From positions 2,711-11,686 of the forward strand of contig DPCK01000068.1 of NCBI GenBank assembly GCA_003516285.1: DNA of 8,976 nt. Reading direction: 5' to 3'. This document shows, piece after piece, positions 1 to 6,998 of the stretch. Source of the stretch: Lutibacter sp. Its GTDB lineage: Bacteria > Bacteroidota > Bacteroidia > Flavobacteriales > Flavobacteriaceae. The notes under the pieces are model-generated. The model was given only the letters and a program-made list of their open reading frames with translations, was not told the origin of the DNA and ran no database searches. The translations under genes were made by a program, and so were the position numbers. Numbering within the stretch: position 1 is the stretch's first letter; every line of letters begins with the position of its first letter.

Positions 1-1070
1 GTGGTTTTAAAATGACTTTGCCCGTAAAAATAGCGCAATGCTTTGTATAAATAAATAAGAAATAAGAGCACAAATATCCACGTTGTGTTTTCCATTTTAA
101 AAACGAGGTTCAGCAAATAAAATATAATAAACAGCAGAAAAAAAACAGCTTGCGTATTAAAAACAAATACCAAATGTTCCATATAGGTGAATTTTCTTCT
201 GAAATACAACAATTTTAAAAAAAGTGTAAAAACCGGCAAGAAAACAAACAAGGAAATGGAAATATAGGAAGTGAATTTTTTAATCAAATTTTTTACGCCT
301 GTTTCGGTATTTAATTGGGCCCAATTTGCTTCCGCTTTTTTAACTTGCTGGTAATAAAAAGTGTTCCAAAATGTTTTTTGATAACCCAAACTGTCCAAGG
401 CCTGCTCATTGGTATACGCAGGAAATTTTCTGCGGAAGTTTATAAAATCGCCTATTTTATCAAAAAAACCGATACTGGATTCTTGTTTTGTTTTTATGGC
501 GTATTGGTGCGTAGTTTTTGTGGAATCCGTTTTCTTTTCATACAAACTAAATGCATTTTCCAACTCGGCAATCACTTTGGTGTTGGCAGAATCTTTTTGT
601 TTGGCTTCCTCTAAATTGCTTTTTAAGCTTGTTTTTATGGAATCAAGTTTTTGCGGATCTAATTTAGATAGTGAATCTAATGTTTTGCTGGCTGTGGCAA
701 TGTCTTTTATCGGATTTTTGGCGCTGCTAAATTGGTTTGAAATCCCTAAAATCAGGAAGAAAATAATGGAAACCTGCAAGTATAGTTGAAACGGATTTAC
801 ATATTTTACGCGTTTACCCAAAATATACTCTTTGGCAACTTTTCCCGGTTTAATGAGTAAAGGAATAAAAGTAGTCCAAAATTGGGAATCGTAAGAAAAA
901 AATCCGGAAACCAATTTATTTACATAATTCCCGATACTTAGTTTGTTGACGGAGTTTTTTTGTCCGTAATACGAACAAAAATTTTCATTCTGCAACAATG
1001 GCATACCACAATTTAAACACTCCAAACCTTTGGCTTGCTTGAGTTGAAACCGTTGAAGCTTAAATTTCAT
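1..1070 (-). CDS. DUF3667 family membrane protein, 3' end beyond the window
   Basis: This partial gene reads leftward from an ATG at 1070-1068 and stays open to the left edge, giving 356 complete residues. Its function is unknown. The N-terminus has a short-ribbon pattern, C18-x2-C21-G then F31-C32 and G36-Q37-K38-N39, which is the typical start of DUF3667 proteins. The fourth expected metal ligand is Tyr35 instead of Cys. The 'KPGKVAKEYILGKRVKYVNP' stretch at 74-93 is also family-like. A first membrane segment follows at about 97-113. Next comes a hydrophilic region of about 150 residues, rich in Lys, Ser and Asp and partly coiled-coil-like (about 128-180). Three more hydrophobic segments lie at about 268-289, 298-324 and 329-347. 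The start lies 4 bases after the apaG stop, with an AAGAAG stretch just upstream, so it is probably cotranscribed with apaG. The family assignment is from memory of the motif pattern. Confidence 0.85.
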   Translation of the reverse strand, partial: MKFKLQRFQLKQAKGLECLNCGMPLLQNENFCSYYGQKNSVNKLSIGNYVNKLVSGFFSYDSQFWTTFIPLLIKPGKVAKEYILGKRVKYVNPFQLYLQVSIIFFLILGISNQFSSAKNPIKDIATASKTLDSLSKLDPQKLDSIKTSLKSNLEEAKQKDSANTKVIAELENAFSLYEKKTDSTKTTHQYAIKTKQESSIGFFDKIGDFINFRRKFPAYTNEQALDSLGYQKTFWNTFYYQQVKKAEANWAQLNTETGVKNLIKKFTSYISISLFVFLPVFTLFLKLLYFRRKFTYMEHLVFVFNTQAVFFLLFIIFYLLNLVFKMENTTWIFVLLFLIYLYKALRYFYGQSHFKT

Positions 1071-1074
1071 CTTC

Positions 1075-1461
1075 TTAATTATGAATACTGGAAACCATCA
1101 ACTGAAAAGTGGGAATATAAACTTTAAAAGCGCTAGAATTGGTGAAGTTTACCATACTGTAAAAGCCTTTCATTGCACCGATGGGTGATGTTAAAAAGCA
1201 ATTGGATTTATACGTGTATTTATCTGCAGGTTTTAAGGTCGGTTTTTGGCCAACAACCCCAGATCCTTCCACATATTCCGTATTATTCAAAGAATCAAAA
1301 ATTGTCCATTGGCGCTCTAAAAGCTGCACCGTGTCATTGCTTTGGTTTTCGATGGTAACTTCATAACTAAAAGCAAAATACAGCCTGAAATTTCGATAGC
1401 TTGTGCCTTCGAAATTAGAAGTGACTGAAATTTTAATGCCATTTGTTACTTGTTGTACCAT
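1075..1461 (-). CDS. apaG: ApaG domain protein
   Basis: This 128-residue protein has the usual length for ApaG, a small cytoplasmic fibronectin-type-III-like beta-sandwich protein. The core is conserved: a strand reading FSYEVTIENQ at 31-40, then VQLLERQW at 45-52, the glycine signature G66-S-G-V-V-G71, and a 'P-x-L-K-P' turn at 74-78. 'SPIGAMKGFYSM' at 92-103 is the family's C-terminal hallmark. In enterobacteria apaG sits next to apaH and has been linked to Co2+ resistance and Mg2+ efflux. Its biochemical role is unclear, and no apaH is seen here. It lies 55 bases downstream of the Plug-family gene and 4 bases upstream of the DUF3667 gene on the same strand. No strong ribosome binding site precedes its ATG, as is common in Bacteroidota. 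I am confident of the family but not of a specific function. Confidence 0.93.
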   Translation of the reverse strand: MVQQVTNGIKISVTSNFEGTSYRNFRLYFAFSYEVTIENQSNDTVQLLERQWTIFDSLNNTEYVEGSGVVGQKPTLKPADKYTYKSNCFLTSPIGAMKGFYSMVNFTNSSAFKVYIPTFQLMVSSIHN

Positions 1462-1508
1462 AGCGATTTACTTGTTTTTTAATGTGTAAAGATACTAAAA
1501 ATTTCAAA

Positions 1509-1516
1509 CAAAAATA
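1509..1516 (-). promoter_or_regulatory. Possible -7 promoter element for apaG
   Basis: On the minus strand this octamer is TATTTTTG, an exact match to the Bacteroidota -7 consensus TAnnTTTG and identical to the one ahead of nqrA. It lies directly after the stop codon of the Plug-family gene and 47 bases before the apaG start. No TTTG-like -33 element lies at the usual distance upstream, and the region is very AT-rich, so a chance match is possible. If real, it would let apaG and the DUF3667 gene be transcribed separately from the upstream gene. Confidence 0.3.
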
Positions 1517-2764
1517 TTAGTTGTTTATTTTTTCGGAGTTGCCATAACCAACGCCAATCACTTTTGTGTACCTGCTTCCAAACTTTTTATAGTACACCAA
1601 AACAGTGTAATCATTTTCTGTATTGTAAAACGACCCGTCAATATTATGAGTGCTAATAGTGCCGTCGGTTGCTTTGGTGACATATTGATAATTGTAAAAT
1701 CCCTGTTTCAGCAACAATTTGGCTTCATACAAACCCAACGATTCATTATAATTTAATTTGTTTGTGTCATTTAATTGCCAATTGTTGAAATTGCCACTCA
1801 CATAAATTTCCTTGCCTTCAAGGTCTTGAGAACTTTTTAATGAAAAGTATACCCAACTGTAATCGGCATCCGTATTGCTGTTTTCACCATTTAAAGTTCT
1901 GATCACAAAATTCCCGTTTACATCAGGATATAAAGTATAAGGCTGATTCCTTCTTTCTTCATCGGTAAATAAATAGGTATGATACAATTCTTCGCCTATT
2001 GCAACACTGGCAATGTTTAAGGAAGAATTTCTGATGGATTTGGAATCGAAATATAAAAATTCATTTCCGCCCCAAAAACTTGTTTCCTTATTGTATTTGT
2101 AAAGCAACTGGTCGCCTCTAAAAAATTGCGGTTTCAATCCGATTATGGCATTTTGCCAATTGTTATTTTGAAGAATTACGGGGAAAATTTCTTCGCTCGG
2201 ATTGTTAATGAGCAAATTTGGCGTATTGATGGTAAACTCAACTGATTGTTTGGTGTTGATGTATGAAATATCCCTGCTTTTAAAAACAGCAACGCCAACG
2301 TTGACAGAAGGTTCATTAACCACAAATCGGCGTTTAAAAACCACTTCATCATCTTCATTTAAAACAGAAATTAAATAATTTCCCGAAATTTTAAGTTTTG
2401 TGGTTTCATTTGGAATGGTTACACTGTAATTTGTATAAGGTTGCAACGTATTGAATGAATTTTCATAAGCACGAATTCTGTCTTCGGCAAAACCGTCTAC
2501 ATATTCAGATTCAGACAAATTGGACTTGCGCCAATCCATCTCGCAATGCTCAATTTTATAGGAATAAGTATGTTCATCGGCATTTAAGTCATCAAATGTC
2601 AATAGTAATTTTTCTCCAAGCTGCACTATGGGCACATAGGAATTTATGACCATTGGTTTTAAGATAATGGTTTTAATATGTTTGGCATCTGTGCCGTCAG
2701 TCTGGGAAAACCCAAATTGAAAAGCGCATAAAAAACAAAAAAATATCAAGCCGTTTTTTATCAT
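1517..2764 (-). CDS. Type IX secretion system Plug-family protein (DUF5103)
   Basis: This 415-residue protein has an N-terminal signal peptide: Lys3, a hydrophobic core at about 5-19, and likely cleavage after Ser20. The mature part matches the DUF5103 family, now called the T9SS plug. Conserved stretches include 'LTFDDLNADE' at 55-64, 'YKIEHCEMDW' at 69-78, 'EYVDGF' at 87-92, 'SFNTLQPYTNYSVTIPNE' at 103-120 and 'SGNYLISV' at 127-134. The C-terminal part (about 317-392) resembles a CBM48/AMPK-type E-set domain, with 'YVSGNFNNW' at 321-329. In Flavobacterium johnsoniae a Plug protein closes the periplasmic side of the SprA translocon; equating this gene with that function is inference from family. 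The ATG at 2764-2762 is chosen because the signal peptide begins directly there. It heads the leftward gene group. No exact TAnnTTTG lies upstream on its strand; the nearest candidates, TACTTTTA (2827-2820) and AATATTTG (2862-2855), each miss one position. Confidence 0.88.
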   Translation of the reverse strand: MIKNGLIFFCFLCAFQFGFSQTDGTDAKHIKTIILKPMVINSYVPIVQLGEKLLLTFDDLNADEHTYSYKIEHCEMDWRKSNLSESEYVDGFAEDRIRAYENSFNTLQPYTNYSVTIPNETTKLKISGNYLISVLNEDDEVVFKRRFVVNEPSVNVGVAVFKSRDISYINTKQSVEFTINTPNLLINNPSEEIFPVILQNNNWQNAIIGLKPQFFRGDQLLYKYNKETSFWGGNEFLYFDSKSIRNSSLNIASVAIGEELYHTYLFTDEERRNQPYTLYPDVNGNFVIRTLNGENSNTDADYSWVYFSLKSSQDLEGKEIYVSGNFNNWQLNDTNKLNYNESLGLYEAKLLLKQGFYNYQYVTKATDGTISTHNIDGSFYNTENDYTVLVYYKKFGSRYTKVIGVGYGNSEKINN

Positions 2765-2908
2765 AATATATTATTTTAACACCAAGGGTTTAAATTAATT
2801 TCTCAAGTAAATATATGGCTAAAAGTACGAAAACTATACCACAGTAAACATCAACAAATATTTAAGTGAAAATATGATAAAAAACATAGAATACTAATGG
2901 ATAAATTG

Positions 2909-2916
2909 TATTTTTG
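2909..2916 (+). promoter_or_regulatory. -7 element of the nqr operon promoter
   Basis: TATTTTTG is an exact match to TAnnTTTG, the -7 element read by the primary sigma factor of Bacteroidota, and its context TTG-TATTTTTG-C is typical of flavobacterial promoters. It ends 38 bases before the nqrA ATG, so transcription should begin in the low 2920s and leave a short leader of about 30 bases. A clear -33 TTTG is not visible. The leader AAGATAT before the ATG has no real Shine-Dalgarno sequence. Since nqrA to nqrF follow closely on one strand, this is the most likely promoter for the whole set. Confidence 0.7.
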
Positions 2917-2954
2917 CTCCGTTTTTTATAGACTATTAAATAAACTTAAGATAT

Positions 2955-4304
2955 ATGTCAAAAGACATTCATATTAAAAAAGGTCTAGATATTAAGCTAA
3001 AAGGTGAAGCTGTCAAACTTACCGAAAATGCAATAACTAGTGATGTTTACACATTAATACCTGAAGATTTCCACAGTATAATTCCTAAATTATCCGTAAA
3101 AATTGGCACGCAGTTAAAAGCTGGGGAAGCCGTATTTTATAATAAAACCAAGGAGGAAATGAAATTTCCGTCTCCGGTTAGCGGTGAAGTTTGTGACATT
3201 GTGCGCGGTGAAAAAAGAAAAATACTGGCCATTAAAATTAAAGCCGATTTTCAACAGCAATTTATCGATTTTGGTGCGAAAGATCCAAAAGCAATGAATG
3301 CTGATGAGATTAAAAGTCATTTATTGGCATCGGGTTGTTGGCCGTTTATCAAACAAAGGCCTTATGATGTGATTGCAAATACGGCAAATACACCAAAAGC
3401 GATTTTTGTTTCTGCTTATGCCAGCGCGCCATTAGCCGCCGATTATGATTACGTTTTGGCAGGAAAAGAAAAAGAATTGCAGGCGGCAGTTACCGCTTTA
3501 AGCAAGTTAACCACCGGAGATGTTCACGTTTCCATTGGAAAAAATGCAAACTCACCATTTGCCGGCTTGAACAATATAAATTTGCATAAAGTTTCTGGCC
3601 CGCATCCTTCCGGAAATGTTGGCACACAAATTAATAAAATTAGCCCTGTAAATAAAGGTGAAACCGTTTGGACCATCAATCCGCAGGATTTGGTAATTAT
3701 TGGCGAATTGCTGTTAACAGGGAAATTTAATGCCGAACGTATTGTTGCTTTGGCAGGTTCTTCAGTTGAAGCGCCTAAATATTACAAAACAAAAATTGGT
3801 TCTACCATCACTTCTTTGATTCACGGAAAATTAAAAGGAAACAACAACAGAATTATCAGCGGCAATGTTTTAACGGGCAAAGCCAAAAATATAAAAGAAA
3901 ATTTAGGGTATTATGACAATATTATTACCGTAATCCCAGAAGGAAACGACTATGAATTGTTTGGCTGGAATTTGCCTGTATTCAATAAAATATCTACCTC
4001 AAGAGCCTTAACTTTTTCTTGGTTATTTCCAAATAAAAAGTATGACTTAAACACCAATACAAATGGTGAACACAGAGCATTCGTGGTTACCGGAGCTTAT
4101 GAAGAAGTTTTTCCGTTAGATATTTATCCGATGCAAATTTTAAAATCTTGCATGTATAAAGATCTGGATGAAATGGAACAACTGGGTATGTATGAAGTAG
4201 CGCCGGAAGATTTTGCCTTAACAGAATTTATTTGTGTTTCTAAACAACCACATCAAGAAATTATTAGAAAAGGTTTAGACTTAATGTTAAAAGAAATAGG
4301 ATAA
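2955..4304 (+). CDS. nqrA: Na+-translocating NADH:quinone reductase subunit A
   Basis: NqrA is the cytoplasmic, membrane-associated subunit of Na+-NQR. It sits on NqrB and takes part in quinone binding; it carries no covalent cofactor. The 449 residues match the family length. The N-terminus 'MSKDIHIKKGLDIKLKG' is characteristic. A barrel-sandwich-hybrid (biotinyl-lipoyl-like) fold is indicated by 'KAGEAVFYNKTKEEMKFPSP' at 55-74 with 'VSGEV' at 75-79. Further family blocks are 'KQRPYDVI' at 133-140, 'PKAIFVSAYASAPLAAD' at 147-163, 'SGPHPSGNVGTQI' at 214-226, and the C-terminal 'FPLDIYPMQILKS' at 386-398 with 'YEVAPEDFALTEFICV' at 413-428. It is the first gene of the operon; its stop is 4 bases before nqrB. 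In Bacteroidota the enzyme is expected to reduce menaquinone, which is inference from the taxon. No anomaly was seen. Confidence 0.97.
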   Translation: MSKDIHIKKGLDIKLKGEAVKLTENAITSDVYTLIPEDFHSIIPKLSVKIGTQLKAGEAVFYNKTKEEMKFPSPVSGEVCDIVRGEKRKILAIKIKADFQQQFIDFGAKDPKAMNADEIKSHLLASGCWPFIKQRPYDVIANTANTPKAIFVSAYASAPLAADYDYVLAGKEKELQAAVTALSKLTTGDVHVSIGKNANSPFAGLNNINLHKVSGPHPSGNVGTQINKISPVNKGETVWTINPQDLVIIGELLLTGKFNAERIVALAGSSVEAPKYYKTKIGSTITSLIHGKLKGNNNRIISGNVLTGKAKNIKENLGYYDNIITVIPEGNDYELFGWNLPVFNKISTSRALTFSWLFPNKKYDLNTNTNGEHRAFVVTGAYEEVFPLDIYPMQILKSCMYKDLDEMEQLGMYEVAPEDFALTEFICVSKQPHQEIIRKGLDLMLKEIG

Positions 4305-4308
4305 GGTT

Positions 4309-5508
4309 ATGGGATTAAAAGAAAAACTACATGCTATCAAAGAAAATGGAAAGGGGAAAAAGTGGTTGCCTGCTTTTGAAGCGCTGCATACTTTTTTATA
4401 TACACCAAATGAGACAACACACTCAGGCGGACACATAAAAGGAGCCGATGATTTGAAAAGAACGATGACCATGGTGGTGTTGGCATTGATACCTTGTTTG
4501 ATATTTGGAATGTTCAATACAGGTTATCAACACTTTAATGCTTTTGGTACACCGGTAGAATTTTTATCGATGGATGCGTTTTGGTATGGCTTCTTAAAAA
4601 TACTGCCACTTGTGGTAGTTTCTTATGTTGTAGGACTTGGAATTGAAGTGCTGTTTGCAATCATCAAAGGACACGAAGTTGAAGAAGGCTATTTTGTAAC
4701 GGGAATGTTGGTGCCATTAATTGTGCCGGTAGACATACCGCTTTGGATGCTTTCTGTAGCCGTTATTTTTGGTGTTGTGATAGGAAAAGAAATATTTGGA
4801 GGAACTGGAATGAATATTTTAAATCCGGCTTTAACCATACGCGCATTTTTGTTCTTCGCTTATCCAACTTGGATGAGCGGTGATAAAGTTTGGGTTGGCG
4901 GTGCTGTTGAAAGAGCAAATGAAATGGCTGCCGGCGCAGATGTTGCCGCCATATCTGGCGAAACCATTCTGGGCAGTTTGGCGCAGGGCAAAGAAGTTGC
5001 TTATTCCGTTTATGATATGTTTTTCGGGTTTATTCCCGGCTCGGTTGGAGAAACATCGACCTTCTTAATTTTATTGGCAGGAATATTCTTAATTTTTACA
5101 AAAATAGCAAGCTGGAGAATCATGCTATCATCAGTTATTGGTGCTTTGGTTATGGGACTTATATTTAACGGTGTTGTGAATGCCGGTTGGATTACAGAAG
5201 GAAGCAAATTTTATGCTTTAATGAGCACCGAATTTTGGCATCATTTAATAATTGGCGGCTTCGCATTTGGGGTGGTTTTTATGGCTACAGATCCGGTAAC
5301 TGGCTCACAAACGAATAAAGGAAAATGGATTTACGGATTTTTAATCGGATTTATATCAATATTGATTAGGGTATTCAATCCTGCATATCCTGAAGGCGTA
5401 ATGTTGGCAATTTTATTAATGAACGTATTCGCGCCAACCATTGACCATTATGTGGTGCAAGGCAATGTTAAAGGAAGATTAAAACGTTTAAAAGCAAAAA
5501 CAGCATAA
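4309..5508 (+). CDS. nqrB: Na+-translocating NADH:quinone reductase subunit B
   Basis: NqrB is the large polytopic subunit that forms the Na+ path and carries covalent FMN (phosphoester to Thr) plus riboflavin near the quinone site. The 399 residues contain about ten hydrophobic segments, for example about 53-69, 96-118, 129-160, 251-265, 271-290, 310-327, 341-355 and 362-376. Conserved blocks are 'FGVVIGKEIFGGTGMN' at 154-169, 'LNPALTIRAFLFFAYP' at 171-186 and 'FMATDPVTGSQT' at 324-335. The FMN acceptor should be Thr219, in S216-G217-E218-T219. The usual form is D-x-x-[ST]-G-A-T, so both the Ala before Thr and an Asp three residues before Ser are replaced. A stretch of about 20 residues rich in Ala and Gly (196-215) precedes it, longer than I recall for Vibrio NqrB. 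The ATG follows nqrA by 4 bases with AGGATAAGG upstream; nqrC begins 2 bases after the stop. Confidence 0.97.
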   Translation: MGLKEKLHAIKENGKGKKWLPAFEALHTFLYTPNETTHSGGHIKGADDLKRTMTMVVLALIPCLIFGMFNTGYQHFNAFGTPVEFLSMDAFWYGFLKILPLVVVSYVVGLGIEVLFAIIKGHEVEEGYFVTGMLVPLIVPVDIPLWMLSVAVIFGVVIGKEIFGGTGMNILNPALTIRAFLFFAYPTWMSGDKVWVGGAVERANEMAAGADVAAISGETILGSLAQGKEVAYSVYDMFFGFIPGSVGETSTFLILLAGIFLIFTKIASWRIMLSSVIGALVMGLIFNGVVNAGWITEGSKFYALMSTEFWHHLIIGGFAFGVVFMATDPVTGSQTNKGKWIYGFLIGFISILIRVFNPAYPEGVMLAILLMNVFAPTIDHYVVQGNVKGRLKRLKAKTA

Positions 5509-5510
5509 CA

Positions 5511-6257
5511 ATGGCAAAGAATCTTGAAAGTAACACATATACCGTGCTCTTTGCATCGGGAATGGTAATTATTGTTGGAGCATTATTGGCTTTTGTGGCT
5601 TCATCACTACAGGAAAAAATTACTGAAAATAAACGAATTGAAAAGCAGCAAAATATTTTATACGCTTTGGGCGTAAATGAAAATGATGAAACCAGTGTTG
5701 AATTTGTTTCAAAAGATATTGTGGGTGCTGAATTTTCAAAATATATCACCAAACAATTGGTCATTTCAGGTACTGAAGCAGTTGAAGATCCAAATGCTTA
5801 CTTAATTGACATTAAAAAAGAAGCAACCGAAGCTAAAAACCCGAACTACAAAAGAAGATTACCATTGTTTGTTGGGGAAAAAGACGGCGTAACATTATAC
5901 ATCGTTCCGGTTAGAGGGAAAGGCTTGTGGGATGCCATTTGGGGATATATCGCATTGGATGACCAACTGGTTGTGCAAGGCGTATATTTTGACCATCAAG
6001 GAGAAACACCAGGATTGGGTTCAAATATTAAAGAACGGTTTTTTATGGATGATTTTAAAGGTGAACATATTTTAGACGGTGATACTTTTAAAGGAATTAA
6101 TGCAGCAAAAGGAAATGCAGATCCTAAAAATTTAGATAAAATGGATTTTGAAGTAGATGCAATAGCTGGAGCAACGATTACAGGGACTGGTTTATCTGCA
6201 ATGCTTAAGAAAGATTTGGCAATGTATATACCCTATTTAAAAACATTAAAGCAATAA
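5511..6257 (+). CDS. nqrC: Na+-translocating NADH:quinone reductase subunit C
   Basis: NqrC carries the second covalent FMN of the complex on a periplasmic domain anchored by one N-terminal helix. The 248 residues show that architecture: a membrane segment at about 12-32, then a soluble FMN-binding domain. 'VPVRGKGLWDAIWGYIALD' at 132-150 and 'HQGETPGLGSNI' at 162-173 are hallmark motifs. The flavinylation site is D216-A-I-A-G-A-T222, with FMN expected on Thr222. Ala219 stands where Ser or Thr is common, but the GAT core and Asp are intact. Attachment needs the flavin transferase ApbE, which is not encoded in this window. The gene starts 2 bases after nqrB and ends 3 bases before nqrD, consistent with translational coupling. 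Confidence 0.97.
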   Translation: MAKNLESNTYTVLFASGMVIIVGALLAFVASSLQEKITENKRIEKQQNILYALGVNENDETSVEFVSKDIVGAEFSKYITKQLVISGTEAVEDPNAYLIDIKKEATEAKNPNYKRRLPLFVGEKDGVTLYIVPVRGKGLWDAIWGYIALDDQLVVQGVYFDHQGETPGLGSNIKERFFMDDFKGEHILDGDTFKGINAAKGNADPKNLDKMDFEVDAIAGATITGTGLSAMLKKDLAMYIPYLKTLKQ

Positions 6258-6260
6258 TTT

Positions 6261-6908
6261 ATGGGACTTTTATCAAAAAAAGATGCAAAATTAATTACAG
6301 ATCCTTTGGCGGATAACAATCCTATTACCATTCAGGTTTTGGGTATTTGTTCTGCATTGGCGGTTACTGCAGAGTTAAAACCCTCCATTGTAATGGCCAT
6401 ATCGGTAATGTTTGTATTGGCAATGGGAAGTACGGTAATTTCATTAATCAGAAATATTATTCCGTCAAAAATCAGAATTATTGTACAGTTGGTAATTGCA
6501 GCTGCATTGGTAATTATTGTAGATCAAATTTTAAAAGCTTTTGCTTATGAATTGTCTAAACAATTATCGGTTTTCGTAGGTTTGATCATTACAAACTGTA
6601 TCATTATGGGCCGGTTTGAAGCTTTCGCTTTGGCAAATGGACCTTGGAAATCATTTTTAGACGGTATTGGAAACTCTGCTGGATACGGAATTATTTTAAT
6701 AATTGTAGGTTTCTTTAGAGAATTATTAGGCTCAGGTTCATTATTAGGCTATAAAGTTTTAGGAGATGCTATTGAAAAAACCGGCGTGTATGCTTACGGA
6801 TATGAAAACAATGGTTTTATGCTATTGGCACCAATGGCTTTAATTACCATAGGAATTATCATTTGGGTACAACGTTCAAGAAATACATCATTAATCGAAC
6901 ATAATTAA
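6261..6908 (+). CDS. nqrD: Na+-translocating NADH:quinone reductase subunit D
   Basis: NqrD is an integral membrane subunit that pairs with NqrE in an inverted-topology arrangement. The two hold an intramembrane iron-sulfur centre that passes electrons from NqrF to NqrC. The 215 residues include about six hydrophobic segments. Both ligand cysteines are present: Cys30 in 'QVLGICSALAVT' (25-36) and Cys113 in 'IITNCIIMGRFEAFA' (109-123). The conserved block 'GPWKSFLDGIGNSAGYGI' lies at 127-144, and 'FFRELLGSGSLLG' follows at 151-163. The ATG choice fits the family, whose N-terminus also runs into a 'DNNPI' block (here 18-22). It starts 3 bases after nqrC. A 90-base gap, unusual for this operon, separates it from nqrE. 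Confidence 0.97.
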   Translation: MGLLSKKDAKLITDPLADNNPITIQVLGICSALAVTAELKPSIVMAISVMFVLAMGSTVISLIRNIIPSKIRIIVQLVIAAALVIIVDQILKAFAYELSKQLSVFVGLIITNCIIMGRFEAFALANGPWKSFLDGIGNSAGYGIILIIVGFFRELLGSGSLLGYKVLGDAIEKTGVYAYGYENNGFMLLAPMALITIGIIIWVQRSRNTSLIEHN

Positions 6909-6913
6909 AATTA

Positions 6914-6982
6914 GTTGTCGGCAACCAATATCAGTAAGCAATACTTGCTGAAACTGAAAGCCGATCCCGATAGCTATCGGGA
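6914..6982 (+). repeat. Intergenic inverted-repeat element between nqrD and nqrE
   Basis: The 90-base gap between nqrD and nqrE is packed with inverted repeats. TCCCGATAGCTATCGGGA at 6965-6982 is a perfect 18-bp palindrome. GTTG-TCGG-CAAC at 6914-6925 can form a 4-bp hairpin. CAGT-a-AGCAA-tac-TTGCT-gaa-ACTG at 6932-6956 forms a nine-pair stem with an internal loop. TCGGC at 6918-6922 is complementary to GCCGA at 6960-6964, which would enclose the middle hairpin and compete with the first one. No T-run follows the palindrome, so a standard Rho-independent terminator is unlikely. From memory, similar palindromes and CTGAAACTGAAA-type strings are dispersed in intergenic regions of flavobacterial genomes, so a REP-like repeat is the likeliest identity. 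An effect on nqrE expression or mRNA stability is only inference. Confidence 0.65.
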
Positions 6983-6998
6983 CTAAAATCTGAAATAT

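Noticed and set aside
315..789. Two overlapping plus-strand open frames of 99 and 126 codons.
   Set aside because: The minus strand has one uninterrupted frame from 1070 to the window edge with DUF3667 motifs and membrane segments. The plus-strand frames lie inside it, have no recognisable motifs, and are shadows.
2763..2774. 12-bp AT-only palindrome ATAATATATTAT over the start of the Plug-family gene, a possible operator.
   Set aside because: Made only of A and T in a very AT-rich intergenic region, so expected by chance; no matching second site was seen.
4880..5207. Alternative-frame open frames within nqrB on both strands.
   Set aside because: They overlap highly conserved NqrB sequence and encode no recognisable protein.
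6965..6982. The 18-bp palindrome as a Rho-independent terminator after nqrD.
   Set aside because: It has no downstream T-run and lies inside a functional operon where nqrE and nqrF must be transcribed.
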